The notes under the pieces were generated by a model that saw only the letters and a program-made list of their open reading frames with translations, was not told where the DNA came from and made no database searches. Made by a program: the position numbers and the translations under genes. Positions 34,052 through 43,360 of a stretch of 64,000 nt of DNA are shown here, piece after piece; the first letter of the stretch is position 1; each line of letters begins with the position of its first letter. The stretch covers positions 1-64,000 of the forward strand of contig JBFLVI010000004.1 of the NCBI GenBank assembly GCA_040758635.1. The letters run 5' to 3'. The DNA comes from Yes71-27 sp040758635. GTDB lineage: Bacteria; Bacillota; Desulfotomaculia; Desulfotomaculales; Ammonificaceae.

Positions 34052-35434
34052 ATGAGGGCTACGGCAGAACGGTTGGAAAACAGCACTGTACTTCTGGAAG
34101 TTGAGGTGGAAGCGGAGCGTTTCAGCCAGGCGGTCGAGCGCGCCTGCCGGAAATTGGCGCGGGACGTTGCCATCCCCGGCTTCCGCAAGGGTAAGGTGCC
34201 GCGGGTCATTCTCGAGCGGTACCTGGGCAAAGACCGCCTTTACCACGAAGCGGCGACCCTGGTGGTGGGAGAGGCTTATCCCGCGGCCGTGAAGGACGCC
34301 GGAATCGAGCCGGTTTCCCAGCCGGAACTGGAGGTTGTGGAGGCCGAGGAAGGGAAACCGCTGGTGTTCAAAGCGAAGGTGGAGGTCAAGCCGGAGGTCA
34401 AGCTCGGCGAGTATAAAGGGCTGGAAGTCACCAGGCGCGCCAAGACGGTGACCCCGGAAGACGTGGCGGCGGAACTCGAGCGGCTGCGGGACCGCTACGC
34501 CCGCCTGGTGACAGTCGAAGACGGAGCGGTGGCCAAAGACGACATCGTAAAGATTGATTACGAGGGTACGATAGACGGCGAAGCCATTCCCGGCGGTGCG
34601 GCCAAGGGAAAGGAAGTGGAGGTGGGGCTCGGCTACCTCGTGCCGGAGCTGGAGGAGGCCCTCATCGGCATGCGTCCCGGTGAAACGAAGGAGGTTAAGG
34701 TCGTTTTCCCCTCCGACCACCGGGAGGAAACGCTGGCGGGTAAGGAGGCGGTCTTCAAGGTGACCGTCCGGGCGATCCGCCGTAAAGAATTGATGCCGCT
34801 TGACGATGAGTTTGCCAAAGAAGTAAGCGAGTTTGATACGCTCGCGGAATTGAAAGCGGACCTGGAGAATAAATTGAGGGAAGCCGTGGTCGAGGAGGTT
34901 GACCTGGCGGTCCGCCAGGAGGTCGTGCGCAAGGCGGTGGCGAACGCGGAGGTGGATCTCCCGCCCTCGATGGTAGCCGGCCAGGTGGAGGAGTTGATGG
35001 AGGACATCATCGCCACCGCCGACGGACGCGGGGTATCCCCGGACCGCCTTTTCGTACTCCTCAAGACCACGCCCGAGGGGCTGCGGGAGCGGATCCGGCC
35101 CGACGCCGAGCGCAACATCAAAACGCGGCTCGTACTGGACGCGATTGCCGAAGCGGAAGGGCTTACGGTCAGCGACGCGGAAATGGACGAAGAGATCGTG
35201 AAACTGGCCGCACTGTACCGCCAGAAACCCGAGGAGGTGCGCACGGCCTTTGAGGAAAGCGGCAGGCTTGCCTTCATCCGGCAGAAGTTGCTGCGGGACA
35301 AGACAATCCAGTTTTTGGTTGACAATGCGCGGGTGATCGAAGCGGAAGCTGCCGAAACCGCCCGGCAGGAAGCCGGGGAAGCGGCGGCGGACCTGGAAGC
35401 GGAAGCCGGAGCGGCGGCGGAGGAGAAACCCTGA
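34052..35434 (+). CDS. tig: Trigger factor, ribosome-bound chaperone and prolyl isomerase
   Basis: A 460-residue protein with the three trigger factor domains. The N-terminal ribosome-binding domain has the GFRKGKVPR signature (about 45-53). The FKBP-type isomerase domain spans about 150-245 (DDIVKIDYEGTIDGEAIPGG). The helical C-terminal chaperone domain follows. The alanine/glutamate-rich tail (EAGEAAADLEAEAGAAAEEKP) is typical. ATG 34052 is chosen with GGGAGGATG upstream, although the frame is open back to 33950. It heads the tig-clpP-clpX block. A heptad-palindrome element separates it from clpP. Confidence 0.97.
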   Translation: MRATAERLENSTVLLEVEVEAERFSQAVERACRKLARDVAIPGFRKGKVPRVILERYLGKDRLYHEAATLVVGEAYPAAVKDAGIEPVSQPELEVVEAEEGKPLVFKAKVEVKPEVKLGEYKGLEVTRRAKTVTPEDVAAELERLRDRYARLVTVEDGAVAKDDIVKIDYEGTIDGEAIPGGAAKGKEVEVGLGYLVPELEEALIGMRPGETKEVKVVFPSDHREETLAGKEAVFKVTVRAIRRKELMPLDDEFAKEVSEFDTLAELKADLENKLREAVVEEVDLAVRQEVVRKAVANAEVDLPPSMVAGQVEELMEDIIATADGRGVSPDRLFVLLKTTPEGLRERIRPDAERNIKTRLVLDAIAEAEGLTVSDAEMDEEIVKLAALYRQKPEEVRTAFEESGRLAFIRQKLLRDKTIQFLVDNARVIEAEAAETARQEAGEAAADLEAEAGAAAEEKP

Positions 35435-35486
35435 AAGGCCTCTTTTTAAAATACGTGAGGACCCGGCCGGCGAGCCTGACAAAGTA

Positions 35487-35630
35487 TCAGTCGTCGGACG
35501 TCGGTCATCGGTCGTCGGGATGCGTCGTCAGGCGTCAGAGGGAAGCAGTAATGCGAAGCTAAAAGAGAAATCGCCAAGGGCGATTTCGACGAGTACTCGA
35601 CCGACGACTGAGCTGCGAAGCTCGTCGCCG
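35487..35630. repeat. Heptad-palindrome element, tig-clpP
   Basis: Left arm of 7-mers TCGTCGG, ACGTCGG, TCATCGG, TCGTCGG. Core palindrome GAAATCGCC-AAG-GGCGATTTC at 35567-35587. Right arm of GACGAG/CGACGAC-type units. Confidence 0.8.
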
Positions 35631-35707
35631 CGCCCCACGGAAGAAGAACGCATTTTAAGAGGAGGACTTGGGGTTTATGATATTATATATTATAGAGGTG
35701 ATTAAGT

Positions 35708-36307
35708 GTGTCGACGTTGGTACCGATAGTCGTTGAACAGACAAACCGTGGCGAGCGGGCTTACGATATTTACTCCCGGTTGCTTAAAGACCGGATTATC
35801 TTTGTCGGTGGGCCGGTTGACGATACGGTTGCGAATCTGGTTATTGCCCAGTTTCTTTTCTTGGAGGCGGAGGATCCTGAGAAGGACATCCACCTTTATA
35901 TTAACTCTCCGGGTGGCTTGATTACGGCGGGCATGGCGATTTACGATACCATGCAGTACATCCGTCCGGATGTTTCCACCATCTGCCTGGGACAGGCGGC
36001 GAGTATGGGCGCATTCCTTCTCGCGGCCGGGGCCAAAGGGAAGCGGTACGCGCTTCCCTACGCGCGGATTCTCATTCACCAGCCTCTCGGTGGGGTACAG
36101 GGACAGGCGACGGAGGTGGAGATCCATGCGCGGGAAATCTTGCGGATGAGGCAGGTCCTAAACGAGCTTCTGGCCAAACACACCGGGCAGCCGATCGAAA
36201 AGATCGTGCAGGACACGGAAAGGGATTTCTTTATGTCGGCGCAGCAGGCCAAGGAATACGGTATTGTGGATGAAGTTATCGCTTTTCGAAAGAAACCAGC
36301 GAAGTGA
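35708..36307 (+). CDS. clpP: ATP-dependent Clp protease proteolytic subunit
   Basis: A 199-residue serine peptidase forming the ClpP barrel. Catalytic residues are seen in GQAASMGAF (Ser), LIHQPLGG (His) and DTERDFFM (Asp). It starts at GTG 35708 behind GAGGTG. clpX follows after 15 bases, so the ClpXP machine is made from one transcript. Length is typical and there is no propeptide of note. Confidence 0.98.
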   Translation: MSTLVPIVVEQTNRGERAYDIYSRLLKDRIIFVGGPVDDTVANLVIAQFLFLEAEDPEKDIHLYINSPGGLITAGMAIYDTMQYIRPDVSTICLGQAASMGAFLLAAGAKGKRYALPYARILIHQPLGGVQGQATEVEIHAREILRMRQVLNELLAKHTGQPIEKIVQDTERDFFMSAQQAKEYGIVDEVIAFRKKPAK

Positions 36308-36322
36308 GCGAGGGGGATTCTT

Positions 36323-37576
36323 ATGTTTAACAACGAAAAGGGTCACTTGAAGTGCTCGTTTTGCGGCAAGCACCAGGATCAGGTCAAGAAACTGGTGGCC
36401 GGCCCCGGTGTTTACATCTGCGACGAGTGCATCGAGCTCTGCAACGAGATCATCGAAGAGGAGTTGAGCGAGGATCTCGGGGCGGAGTTGCGCGATATAC
36501 CTACGCCGAAGGAGATCAAGGAGTTTCTGGACCAGTACGTGATCGGGCAGGAGCACGCCAAGAAGATCCTCTCGGTAGCGGTTTACAACCATTACAAGCG
36601 GATCAACCTCGGCAGCAAGATCGAGGACGTGGAGTTGCAGAAAAGCAACATCGTGATGCTGGGCCCGACCGGGTGCGGCAAAACACTGTTGGCCCAAACC
36701 CTCGCGCGGATGCTGAACGTTCCGTTCGCCATTGCTGATGCCACTTCGCTTACCGAGGCCGGTTACGTCGGCGAAGACGTGGAAAACATCCTTTTGAAGC
36801 TGATCCAGGCTGCCGACTACGACATCGAGAAGGCGGAGAAAGGGATCGTCTACATTGACGAGATCGACAAAATCGCCCGGAAGTCGGAAAACCCCTCGAT
36901 CACCCGGGATGTTTCGGGCGAGGGCGTCCAGCAGGCGCTGTTGAAGATCCTGGAAGGCACGGTGGCCAGCGTCCCGCCGCAGGGGGGGCGGAAGCACCCG
37001 CACCAGGAGTTCATCCAGCTTGATACGACCAACATCCTGTTCATCTGCGGCGGCGCCTTTGAGGGGGTTGACAAGATCATCCAGAACCGGGTCAGCAAGA
37101 AGACGATGGGTTTCGGGGCGGAGCTGCTGATCAAGAGGGAGCAGAATATCGGCGACGTTTTGCGCCAGATCCTGCCCCAGGATTTGTTGAAGTACGGGCT
37201 GATTCCCGAGTTCGTGGGGCGGCTCCCGATCATCGTCACCATCGACCCGCTGACGGAGGACGACCTGATTCGGATCCTTACGGAGCCGCGCAACGCCCTG
37301 GTGCGGCAGTACGAAAAGCTCTTCGAGCTCGACGGCGTCCAGCTCGAGTTTCAGCAGGAAGCCCTGCGGGCGATTGCCCAGGAGGCAATCCGACGCAATA
37401 CCGGTGCCCGGGGATTGCGGGCGATCCTCGAGGAGATAATGCTGAACGTGATGTACGACATCCCTTCCCGGGGCGACGTTGCCAAGTGCGTTGTCTCCCG
37501 GGAGGCGGTGATCAAGCGCGAGCAGCCGCTGATTGTCACCATGGAGCGGAAGAAAAAGAAGGAAGGTGCGATTTAG
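36323..37576 (+). CDS. clpX: ClpX unfoldase, ATP-binding subunit of ClpXP
   Basis: A 417-residue protein with the N-terminal C4 zinc-binding domain (CSFCGKH...CDECIELC, residues 11-40). The AAA+ module has Walker A GPTGCGKT, Walker B VYIDEIDK, the pore loop GYVGED and an intact sensor region. It unfolds tagged substrates and feeds ClpP. The operon ends at the hairpin at 37666-37696, which lies inside a heptad-palindrome element. Confidence 0.98.
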   Translation: MFNNEKGHLKCSFCGKHQDQVKKLVAGPGVYICDECIELCNEIIEEELSEDLGAELRDIPTPKEIKEFLDQYVIGQEHAKKILSVAVYNHYKRINLGSKIEDVELQKSNIVMLGPTGCGKTLLAQTLARMLNVPFAIADATSLTEAGYVGEDVENILLKLIQAADYDIEKAEKGIVYIDEIDKIARKSENPSITRDVSGEGVQQALLKILEGTVASVPPQGGRKHPHQEFIQLDTTNILFICGGAFEGVDKIIQNRVSKKTMGFGAELLIKREQNIGDVLRQILPQDLLKYGLIPEFVGRLPIIVTIDPLTEDDLIRILTEPRNALVRQYEKLFELDGVQLEFQQEALRAIAQEAIRRNTGARGLRAILEEIMLNVMYDIPSRGDVAKCVVSREAVIKREQPLIVTMERKKKKEGAI

Positions 37577-37735
37577 CTCGTCGGACGTCGGAAGTAGGAA
37601 GGCTTGAAGGAATTCGCTATGCGAGTTCCTTTTTGTTTTAAAAGCTCCAATCTCCGGGCTATAAGGCTGCCTCTTAGGAAGGGGCGGCTTTTTTTTATCT
37701 TCTGGATTCTGACTCCTGGCTTCTGAATTCTGTAT
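37577..37735. repeat. Heptad-palindrome element, clpX-lonB
   Basis: Left arm GTCGGACGTCGGAAG, near-palindrome AAGGAATTCGC-TAT-GCGAGTTCCTTT (about 37606-37632), and a right arm of TTCTGGA, TTCTGAC, TCCTGGC, TTCTGAA. The two halves are separated by the clpX terminator. Confidence 0.75.
37666..37696 (+). terminator. Terminator of the tig-clpP-clpX block
   Basis: GCTGCCTCTT pairs with AAGGGGCGGC (ten pairs with G-T wobbles) around AGG, followed by eight T. Confidence 0.9.
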
Positions 37736-37808
37736 AGATTCATAGAAACGGGAAAACTTAGCAATAATACAACCCAGACGACGACTTATTGACAAGGAGT
37801 GAAGGTTT

Positions 37809-39509
37809 TTGGCTGAGTTTCCTGAAGGCTTTTCCAGCGTTTTAACGGTGATCCAGGTCTTTTTCGGCGTCGTCATCGGGCTTTACTTCTGGAACCTGCT
37901 CCGGGCGCAGCAGGGGGGCAAGGTAGCCGTCCGGCGCGAATCACACCGCGAGGTGGAAAGGCTGCGGCGCTTGCGGGAGATATCGCTCACCGAGCCGCTG
38001 GCGGAAAAGACGCGGCCCCAGAGTTTCAAGGAGATCGTCGGGCAGGAGGAGGCGATCAAGGCGCTGCGGGCGGCGCTTTGCGGCCCTCACCCGCAGCACG
38101 TGCTCTTGTACGGCCCGCCCGGGGTGGGGAAAACGGCGGCGGCGCGGCTGATTCTCGAGGAGGCCAAGAAGAATCCTCAGTCGCCCTTCAAGCAGGAGGC
38201 GAAATTTGTGGAGGTCGACGCGACCACCGCCCGATTTGACGAGCGTGGGATCGCCGACCCGCTGATCGGGTCGGTGCACGATCCCATTTACCAGGGGGCC
38301 GGCCCCTTGGGGGTGGCCGGGGTCCCGCAGCCCAAGCCGGGAGCGGTGACCCGGGCCCACGGCGGCCTGCTCTTTCTTGACGAAATCGGGGAACTGCACC
38401 CGGTTCAGATGAACAAGCTCCTGAAGGTGCTGGAGGATCGGCGGGTTTTTCTTGAAAGCGCTTACTACAACCCGGATGACGCCAACACGCCGGCGCATAT
38501 CCACGACATCTTTCAAAACGGGCTGCCAGCAGACTTCCGCCTGGTCGGGGCGACGACGCGGCAGCCGGAAGAGATCTCCCCGGCCATTCGTTCCCGGTGC
38601 GTGGAGATCTTCTTCCGGCCGCTGGCGCCGGCAGAGGTCGAGGTGATCGCGGCAAGCGCCGTCCGGCGGCTGGGCCTGGACGCCGAGGACGGCGTGCTGG
38701 AAGTGGTTCGAAAGTACGCCACCAACGGCCGGGAGGCGGTAAACATGGTGCAGCTTGCGGCCGGAGTAGCCATCACCGAGGGGCGCACGGAGATCCGCGT
38801 GACCGATATGGAATGGGTGGTGACGTGCGGACAGTACAATCCGCGGCCGGAGGAGCGGCTGCCGGCGCAGCCGGCGGTCGGCCTGGTGGCCGGGCTGGCG
38901 GTTTACGGGCCGAACGTCGGCGCGGTGATGGAAATCGAGGCCTCGGCACTGCCGGTGAAGAAAGGGACCGGCCGGCTGATGGTCACCGGGGTGGTGGAGG
39001 AGGAGGAACTGCAAGGTGCAGGCCGCCGCGTCCGCCGGAAAAGCTCGGTCAAGAGCGCGGTGGAAAACGTCCTCACGGCGCTGCGCTACACGCTGCAGGT
39101 TGAACCCGCCGACTACGACATCCACGTTAACTTTCCGGGCGGAATTCCGGTTGACGGCCCTTCGGCGGGGGTCGCGGTGGCGGCGGCGGTTTATTCAGCG
39201 ATTACCGGTATCCCGGTGGACAACCGGGTGGCCTTGACCGGGGAGGTCTCCATCAGGGGGATGATCAAACCCGTCGGCGGGATCGTGCCGAAGGTGGCCG
39301 CGGCGTTGCGGGCCGGGGCGGAACGGGTTTTAATCCCCCGGGAGAACCACCAGAAGTTCTTCAGTTCCCTTGCCGGAATCGAGATCGTTCCCCTGGACCG
39401 TCTGGAAGAGGCGGTGCGGGAGGCGCTCCGCGGTGAGGAAAAGGCCGGTGAAGAGGCAAAGGTGCCGGCGGCGCTGCCGTTTGGTGGTAGGATGACCTTG
39501 AAGATGTAA
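37809..39509 (+). CDS. lonB: ATP-dependent protease LonB (Bacillus-type, membrane-anchored)
   Basis: A 566-residue protease. It opens with a short membrane-spanning segment (about 10-30: LTVIQVFFGVVIGLYFWNLL). The AAA+ domain has Walker A GPPGVGKT and Walker B LLFLDEIGE. The C-terminal Lon peptidase domain has the catalytic Ser in VDGPSAGVAVAAAV. It lacks the large N-terminal substrate domain of LonA. In Bacillus, LonB is made in the forespore, consistent with a spore former. The start is TTG 37809 behind AAGGAGTGAAGG. It precedes lon, as in many Firmicutes. Confidence 0.95.
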   Translation: MAEFPEGFSSVLTVIQVFFGVVIGLYFWNLLRAQQGGKVAVRRESHREVERLRRLREISLTEPLAEKTRPQSFKEIVGQEEAIKALRAALCGPHPQHVLLYGPPGVGKTAAARLILEEAKKNPQSPFKQEAKFVEVDATTARFDERGIADPLIGSVHDPIYQGAGPLGVAGVPQPKPGAVTRAHGGLLFLDEIGELHPVQMNKLLKVLEDRRVFLESAYYNPDDANTPAHIHDIFQNGLPADFRLVGATTRQPEEISPAIRSRCVEIFFRPLAPAEVEVIAASAVRRLGLDAEDGVLEVVRKYATNGREAVNMVQLAAGVAITEGRTEIRVTDMEWVVTCGQYNPRPEERLPAQPAVGLVAGLAVYGPNVGAVMEIEASALPVKKGTGRLMVTGVVEEEELQGAGRRVRRKSSVKSAVENVLTALRYTLQVEPADYDIHVNFPGGIPVDGPSAGVAVAAAVYSAITGIPVDNRVALTGEVSIRGMIKPVGGIVPKVAAALRAGAERVLIPRENHQKFFSSLAGIEIVPLDRLEEAVREALRGEEKAGEEAKVPAALPFGGRMTLKM

Positions 39510-39589
39510 AAACTGCTATTTTCGGCTGTTCCTGCTTTTAGAGGTTTTTATTCCTGTAGCACAACCGCTCTTTAGTATGTTAGAATAAG

Positions 39590-39605
39590 AACTGATTAAT
39601 CAGTT
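39590..39605. promoter_or_regulatory. Perfect palindrome in lon promoter region
   Basis: AACTGATTAATCAGTT, a 16-bp perfect inverted repeat, begins three bases after a -10-like TAGAAT (39581-39586). It covers the likely transcription start of lon, the position of a repressor operator. The -35 box is unclear. Confidence 0.45.
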
Positions 39606-39641
39606 AGAGGGTTGGATTCAGAGTAGGGGGAGGTGTTGGAG

Positions 39642-42038
39642 GTGGAGACGAAGACACAGACGCAGACACAGGTTCTGCCGCTTCTCCCGCTACGGGGTAT
39701 CCTGGTTTTTCCTTATATGGTCATCCACCTGGATGTCGGTCGGGAAAAATCCGTTCGGGCGATTGAAGAAGCGATGCTCCACGACCGGCTTATTTTTCTG
39801 GTGACGCAGAAAGAGGCGCAGACCGACGACCCCAAGCCGGAAGACATCTACACCGTTGGGACGGTGGCGGAGGTCAAGCAGCTCTTGAAGCTGCCTGGCG
39901 GGACGATCCGGGTGCTGGTGGAAGGAATGGCCAGGGCGAGGATCGTGCACTATGTGGCGGAGTATCCCTTTTTCAAGGTGGAGATGGAGCAGTTTCCCGA
40001 GGAACCGACCAAGAACAGCCACGTGGAGGCGCTGATGCGCAACCTGGTGCAGCAGTTTGAGCAGTACGTCAAGCTCTCCAAGCGCATCCCGCCGGAAACC
40101 GTCGTGGCCATCGTGAATATCGGGGAACCGGGCCGGCTGGCGGATATCATCGCTTCCCATTTGACGCTCAAGGTCGAGGACAAACAGGAGCTTTTGGAAG
40201 CGGTGGACGTGGCGACGCGCCTGGAGAAACTCTGCGCCATCGTGGCGCGGGAACTGGAGATCGTCGAACTCGAGCGGCGGATCAACATCCGCGTCCGCAA
40301 GCAGATGGAGAAGACCCAGAAAGAATACTACCTGCGGGAGCAGATGAAGGCGATCCAGCGGGAGCTCGGGGATAAGGACGAGCGCCAGGCGGAGGGCGAG
40401 GAGTACCGGGAAAAGATCGCCCAGGCCAAGCTCCCCAAAGACGTGGAAGAGAAGGCGCTCAAGGAAGTCGAGCGTCTCGAGAAGATGCCGCCCATGGCCG
40501 CGGAGGCCACGGTGGTACGGAATTACCTGGACTGGATTCTGGCCCTCCCGTGGACGAAGACGACGCGTGACCGGCTGGACATCGCGACGGCGACCCAGAT
40601 TTTGGAGGAGGACCACTACGGGCTCAAGGAACCCAAGGAACGGATCCTCGAGTACCTGGCGGTCCGGAAACTGGTCAAGAACATGAAGGGGCCGATCCTC
40701 TGCTTTGTGGGGCCGCCCGGTGTCGGCAAGACCTCGCTGGGGCGTTCGATTGCGCGGGCGCTCGAACGGAAATTCGTGCGCATCTCGCTCGGGGGCGTCC
40801 GCGACGAGGCGGAAATCCGCGGGCACCGGCGCACCTACGTCGGGGCGCTGCCGGGGCGGATTATCCAGGGGATGCGCCAGGCTGGTTCAAAGAATCCGGT
40901 GTTCCTGCTGGACGAAGTGGATAAGATGAGCACCGATTTCCGGGGCGACCCGTCGGCGGCGCTCTTGGAAGTTCTGGATCCGGAGCAGAACAGCGGTTTT
41001 TCGGATCACTACATCGAAATCCCGTTTGATCTCTCCCAGGTGCTCTTCATCACTACGGCCAACTACCAGTACAACATCCCGCGGCCGCTTTGGGACCGGA
41101 TGGAGATCATCCAGATTTCCGGTTACACCGAGGAGGAGAAGGTTCAGATTGCGGTGCGGCATCTGATCCCGAAGCAGTTGCGGGAGCACGGGCTGACCCA
41201 GGAGCAACTGGTCTTCTCCGAAAACGCCCTGCGCCGGGCGATCCGGGAGTACACGCGCGAGTCCGGCGTCCGGAATTTAGAGCGCCAGATCGCCGCGATT
41301 TGCCGGAAGACCGCGAAGGAGATCGTTGCCGGCAAGACCCAGCGGGTCCGGGTTACGGCGCAGAACGTCGAGAAGTTCCTGGGCATTCCGCGCTACCGGT
41401 ACGGGCTGGCGGAAAAGGCGGACGAGGTGGGTGTCGCTACCGGGCTTGCCTGGACGGAGACCGGCGGTGACACGCTGGCCATCGAGGTCACTCTTTGCAA
41501 AGGGAAAGGAAACCTGACCCTGACCGGCAAGCTGGGTGAGGTGATGCGGGAATCCGCCCAGGCCGGTTACAGTTTCGTCCGCTCGCGGGTGCAGGAACTG
41601 GAGATTGACGAAAACTTCTACGAGAAGTTTGATATCCATATCCACATCCCCGAAGGGGCTACGCCGAAAGACGGCCCTTCGGCCGGGATCACGATTGCCA
41701 CGGCCCTTGCTTCGGCCCTCACCGGGCGCCGGGTGCGGCACGATGTGGCGATGACCGGCGAGATCACCCTCCGGGGGCGGGTGCTGCCGGTGGGCGGGAT
41801 CAAGGAAAAGATCCTGGCAGCGCACCGGGCGGGAATCAAGACCGTGATCCTGCCGGTGGACAACAAAAAGGAACTGGAGGAGATCCCGTCCCAGGTGAAG
41901 AACAAGCTCCGGTTCATCTTCGTCGGCCACATGGATGAGGTCCTGAAGGCGGCGCTGGTGGACGAGGCGCCGCGGAGTTTCCCGGAGGCTGGCGAAGCCG
42001 ACACGGAGATTACGGCGGTGGTCTGGGGCCAAGCGTAA
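39642..42038 (+). CDS. lon: ATP-dependent protease Lon (LonA)
   Basis: A 798-residue cytoplasmic protease. The N-terminal substrate-recognition domain begins LPLLPLRGILVFPYMVIHLDVGR, followed by a coiled-coil linker (about 190-280). The AAA+ domain has GPPGVGKT and VFLLDEVDK. The peptidase domain has the catalytic Ser in PKDGPSAGITIATAL and the downstream Lys after RVLPVGGIKEKILAA. GTG 39642 fits the spacing to GGGGAGG; GTG 39633 and TTG 39636 are alternatives adding three or two residues. It is probably regulated separately from lonB, given the palindrome ahead of it. Confidence 0.97.
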   Translation: METKTQTQTQVLPLLPLRGILVFPYMVIHLDVGREKSVRAIEEAMLHDRLIFLVTQKEAQTDDPKPEDIYTVGTVAEVKQLLKLPGGTIRVLVEGMARARIVHYVAEYPFFKVEMEQFPEEPTKNSHVEALMRNLVQQFEQYVKLSKRIPPETVVAIVNIGEPGRLADIIASHLTLKVEDKQELLEAVDVATRLEKLCAIVARELEIVELERRINIRVRKQMEKTQKEYYLREQMKAIQRELGDKDERQAEGEEYREKIAQAKLPKDVEEKALKEVERLEKMPPMAAEATVVRNYLDWILALPWTKTTRDRLDIATATQILEEDHYGLKEPKERILEYLAVRKLVKNMKGPILCFVGPPGVGKTSLGRSIARALERKFVRISLGGVRDEAEIRGHRRTYVGALPGRIIQGMRQAGSKNPVFLLDEVDKMSTDFRGDPSAALLEVLDPEQNSGFSDHYIEIPFDLSQVLFITTANYQYNIPRPLWDRMEIIQISGYTEEEKVQIAVRHLIPKQLREHGLTQEQLVFSENALRRAIREYTRESGVRNLERQIAAICRKTAKEIVAGKTQRVRVTAQNVEKFLGIPRYRYGLAEKADEVGVATGLAWTETGGDTLAIEVTLCKGKGNLTLTGKLGEVMRESAQAGYSFVRSRVQELEIDENFYEKFDIHIHIPEGATPKDGPSAGITIATALASALTGRRVRHDVAMTGEITLRGRVLPVGGIKEKILAAHRAGIKTVILPVDNKKELEEIPSQVKNKLRFIFVGHMDEVLKAALVDEAPRSFPEAGEADTEITAVVWGQA

Positions 42039-42040
42039 AA

Positions 42041-42162
42041 TAGAGGTTGGAAGTTAGAGGTTGGAGGTTAGAACTTTTGTAGGAATTCGCTTTGCGAATT
42101 CCTTTCTTTATTAATCTCACCTCTAATTTCTTACTTCTCACTTCTTACTTCTCACTTCTGAC
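42041..42162. repeat. Heptad-palindrome element, 3' of lon
   Basis: Left arm GAGGTTG, GAAGTTA, GAGGTTG, GAGGTTA. Core AGGAATTCGC-TTT-GCGAATTCCT (42081-42103). Right arm, read on the minus strand, AGAAGTG, AGAAGTA, AGAAGTG, AGAAGTA. It contains the stop codon of the next gene. Confidence 0.88.
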
Positions 42163-43117
42163 CCCAAAAAATTTCTTCGTAGGCTGTTTTGCGGGGTAGT
42201 TCTCCTGCCCGTTTCAGTATTTCCTGGAGCCGGTTGAAGCGGGCGGGGTCGGCTTTGCCGTTGGTGCTCCAGATCCTCTCCTGCTGCCCGCGGGCGATGA
42301 CTTTTTCCAGCGTGGGGAGGCTCAGGTGCGGGAAGCAAGGGCCGACAACCCAAGCGATCTCTCCGGCCGGGCGGGCGTAGAGGTGGTTGCAGGCACCCGT
42401 GAGGACCCGGTTGAAGGCCTCAATCACGGCGCGGTTGGAGCGCGCTTCTCCCTCCGGTGCGGCGAGGACGGTGCGGGGAACGGGGGGATCGAGGGTGAGG
42501 GGCGCGGCGGGAAAGGCCTGCTTCTTCTGCACCAGAAGCGTGGCCGCGGGTTCGGGAGCGACGAGGTAGCTGCCGGTTCCGGCGAGAAAGACAGGGATCC
42601 GGAGCTCCGGGGGAATGTTCTGCATGAGCATGGCTTCCCGGTGCGGGTAAACGTTATTCTGCCGCAGCAGTTCTTCCAGAATCGCCGTGGCGGCGCTTGT
42701 GGGTTCGGCGGTGATGATGCTCTTCCGGCGTGTTTTCTCCCAGGCGAACGGCTCCGGCTCGCGGCCGAGCAGCACGGCGTATTCCTGCTGGGTGAGAATC
42801 CATGCGACCACGCTGCTTTCGTTGCGGAGGGTACGGGCGTAAATTACGTCTTCCATCTGGCACGCATTGAGCGCGGGCTGCTTCCGGGTAGATTTTTCTT
42901 CGGCGGCGTATACGACGTGGAGGTCGAGCCCCGCCGTCTCAAAGCTTCCCAGGGCAACGCCCAGGTACACCGGCAGCAGTTCCACCTGCGGGGCGGGGGC
43001 GTAAATGAGAAGCGCCCGGGGTTCCGGGGGGCGCTCCCGGAACGAGTAAAACAGGAGTGCCGCCGTTGCGGCGGACAGAAAGAAGGCGCCTGCAAGAACC
43101 CGGCCGGTCAGACGCAA
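42152..43117 (-). CDS. NMT1/TauA-like periplasmic-type substrate-binding protein
   Basis: A 321-residue protein with an uncleaved or signal-type N-terminal membrane segment (about 5-24). A domain resembling the SsuA/TauA/NMT1 solute-binding proteins follows (LPVYLGVALGSFETAGLDLHVVY, TAEPTSAATAILEELLRQNNV). No ABC permease or ATPase gene is adjacent, so transport is only a guess. TTG 43117 follows a GGGGGG run. The final residues and TGA are encoded by the heptad-palindrome element, so the original C-terminus may have been replaced. Confidence 0.65.
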   Translation of the reverse strand: MRLTGRVLAGAFFLSAATAALLFYSFRERPPEPRALLIYAPAPQVELLPVYLGVALGSFETAGLDLHVVYAAEEKSTRKQPALNACQMEDVIYARTLRNESSVVAWILTQQEYAVLLGREPEPFAWEKTRRKSIITAEPTSAATAILEELLRQNNVYPHREAMLMQNIPPELRIPVFLAGTGSYLVAPEPAATLLVQKKQAFPAAPLTLDPPVPRTVLAAPEGEARSNRAVIEAFNRVLTGACNHLYARPAGEIAWVVGPCFPHLSLPTLEKVIARGQQERIWSTNGKADPARFNRLQEILKRAGELPRKTAYEEIFWGQK

Positions 43118-43239
43118 AAGGAACCCCCCGTGAACGGTACTCCTGAGTGGACCCTGGTTTCAAACCGCGTTGCGGAGTTTTGCAATCCCCTTAGTTCCGC
43201 ATGTTTATGGCGGGAGGTGGGGAGATATGCCGGTTCAAG

Positions 43240-43269
43240 TTGACACGGCCGGGCTCGAGCGGGTAAGAT
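43240..43269 (+). promoter_or_regulatory. Putative valS promoter
   Basis: TTGACA (43240-43245), 18 bases, TAAGAT (43264-43269). The leader to the TTG start would be about 85 bases, too short for a T-box. Confidence 0.5.
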
Positions 43270-43360
43270 TATGGATAACGAAATGCCGGAAGCACGGCTG
43301 TTTGAAGGAATTTAGGCACTTCTATTTTGCCGCGCAGGTTTACCGGAGGGATGGAATACT

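Noticed and set aside
43140..43360. T-box riboswitch upstream of valS
   Set aside because: There is no AGGGTGGNACCGCG-type box, and the promoter leaves a leader of only about 85 bases.
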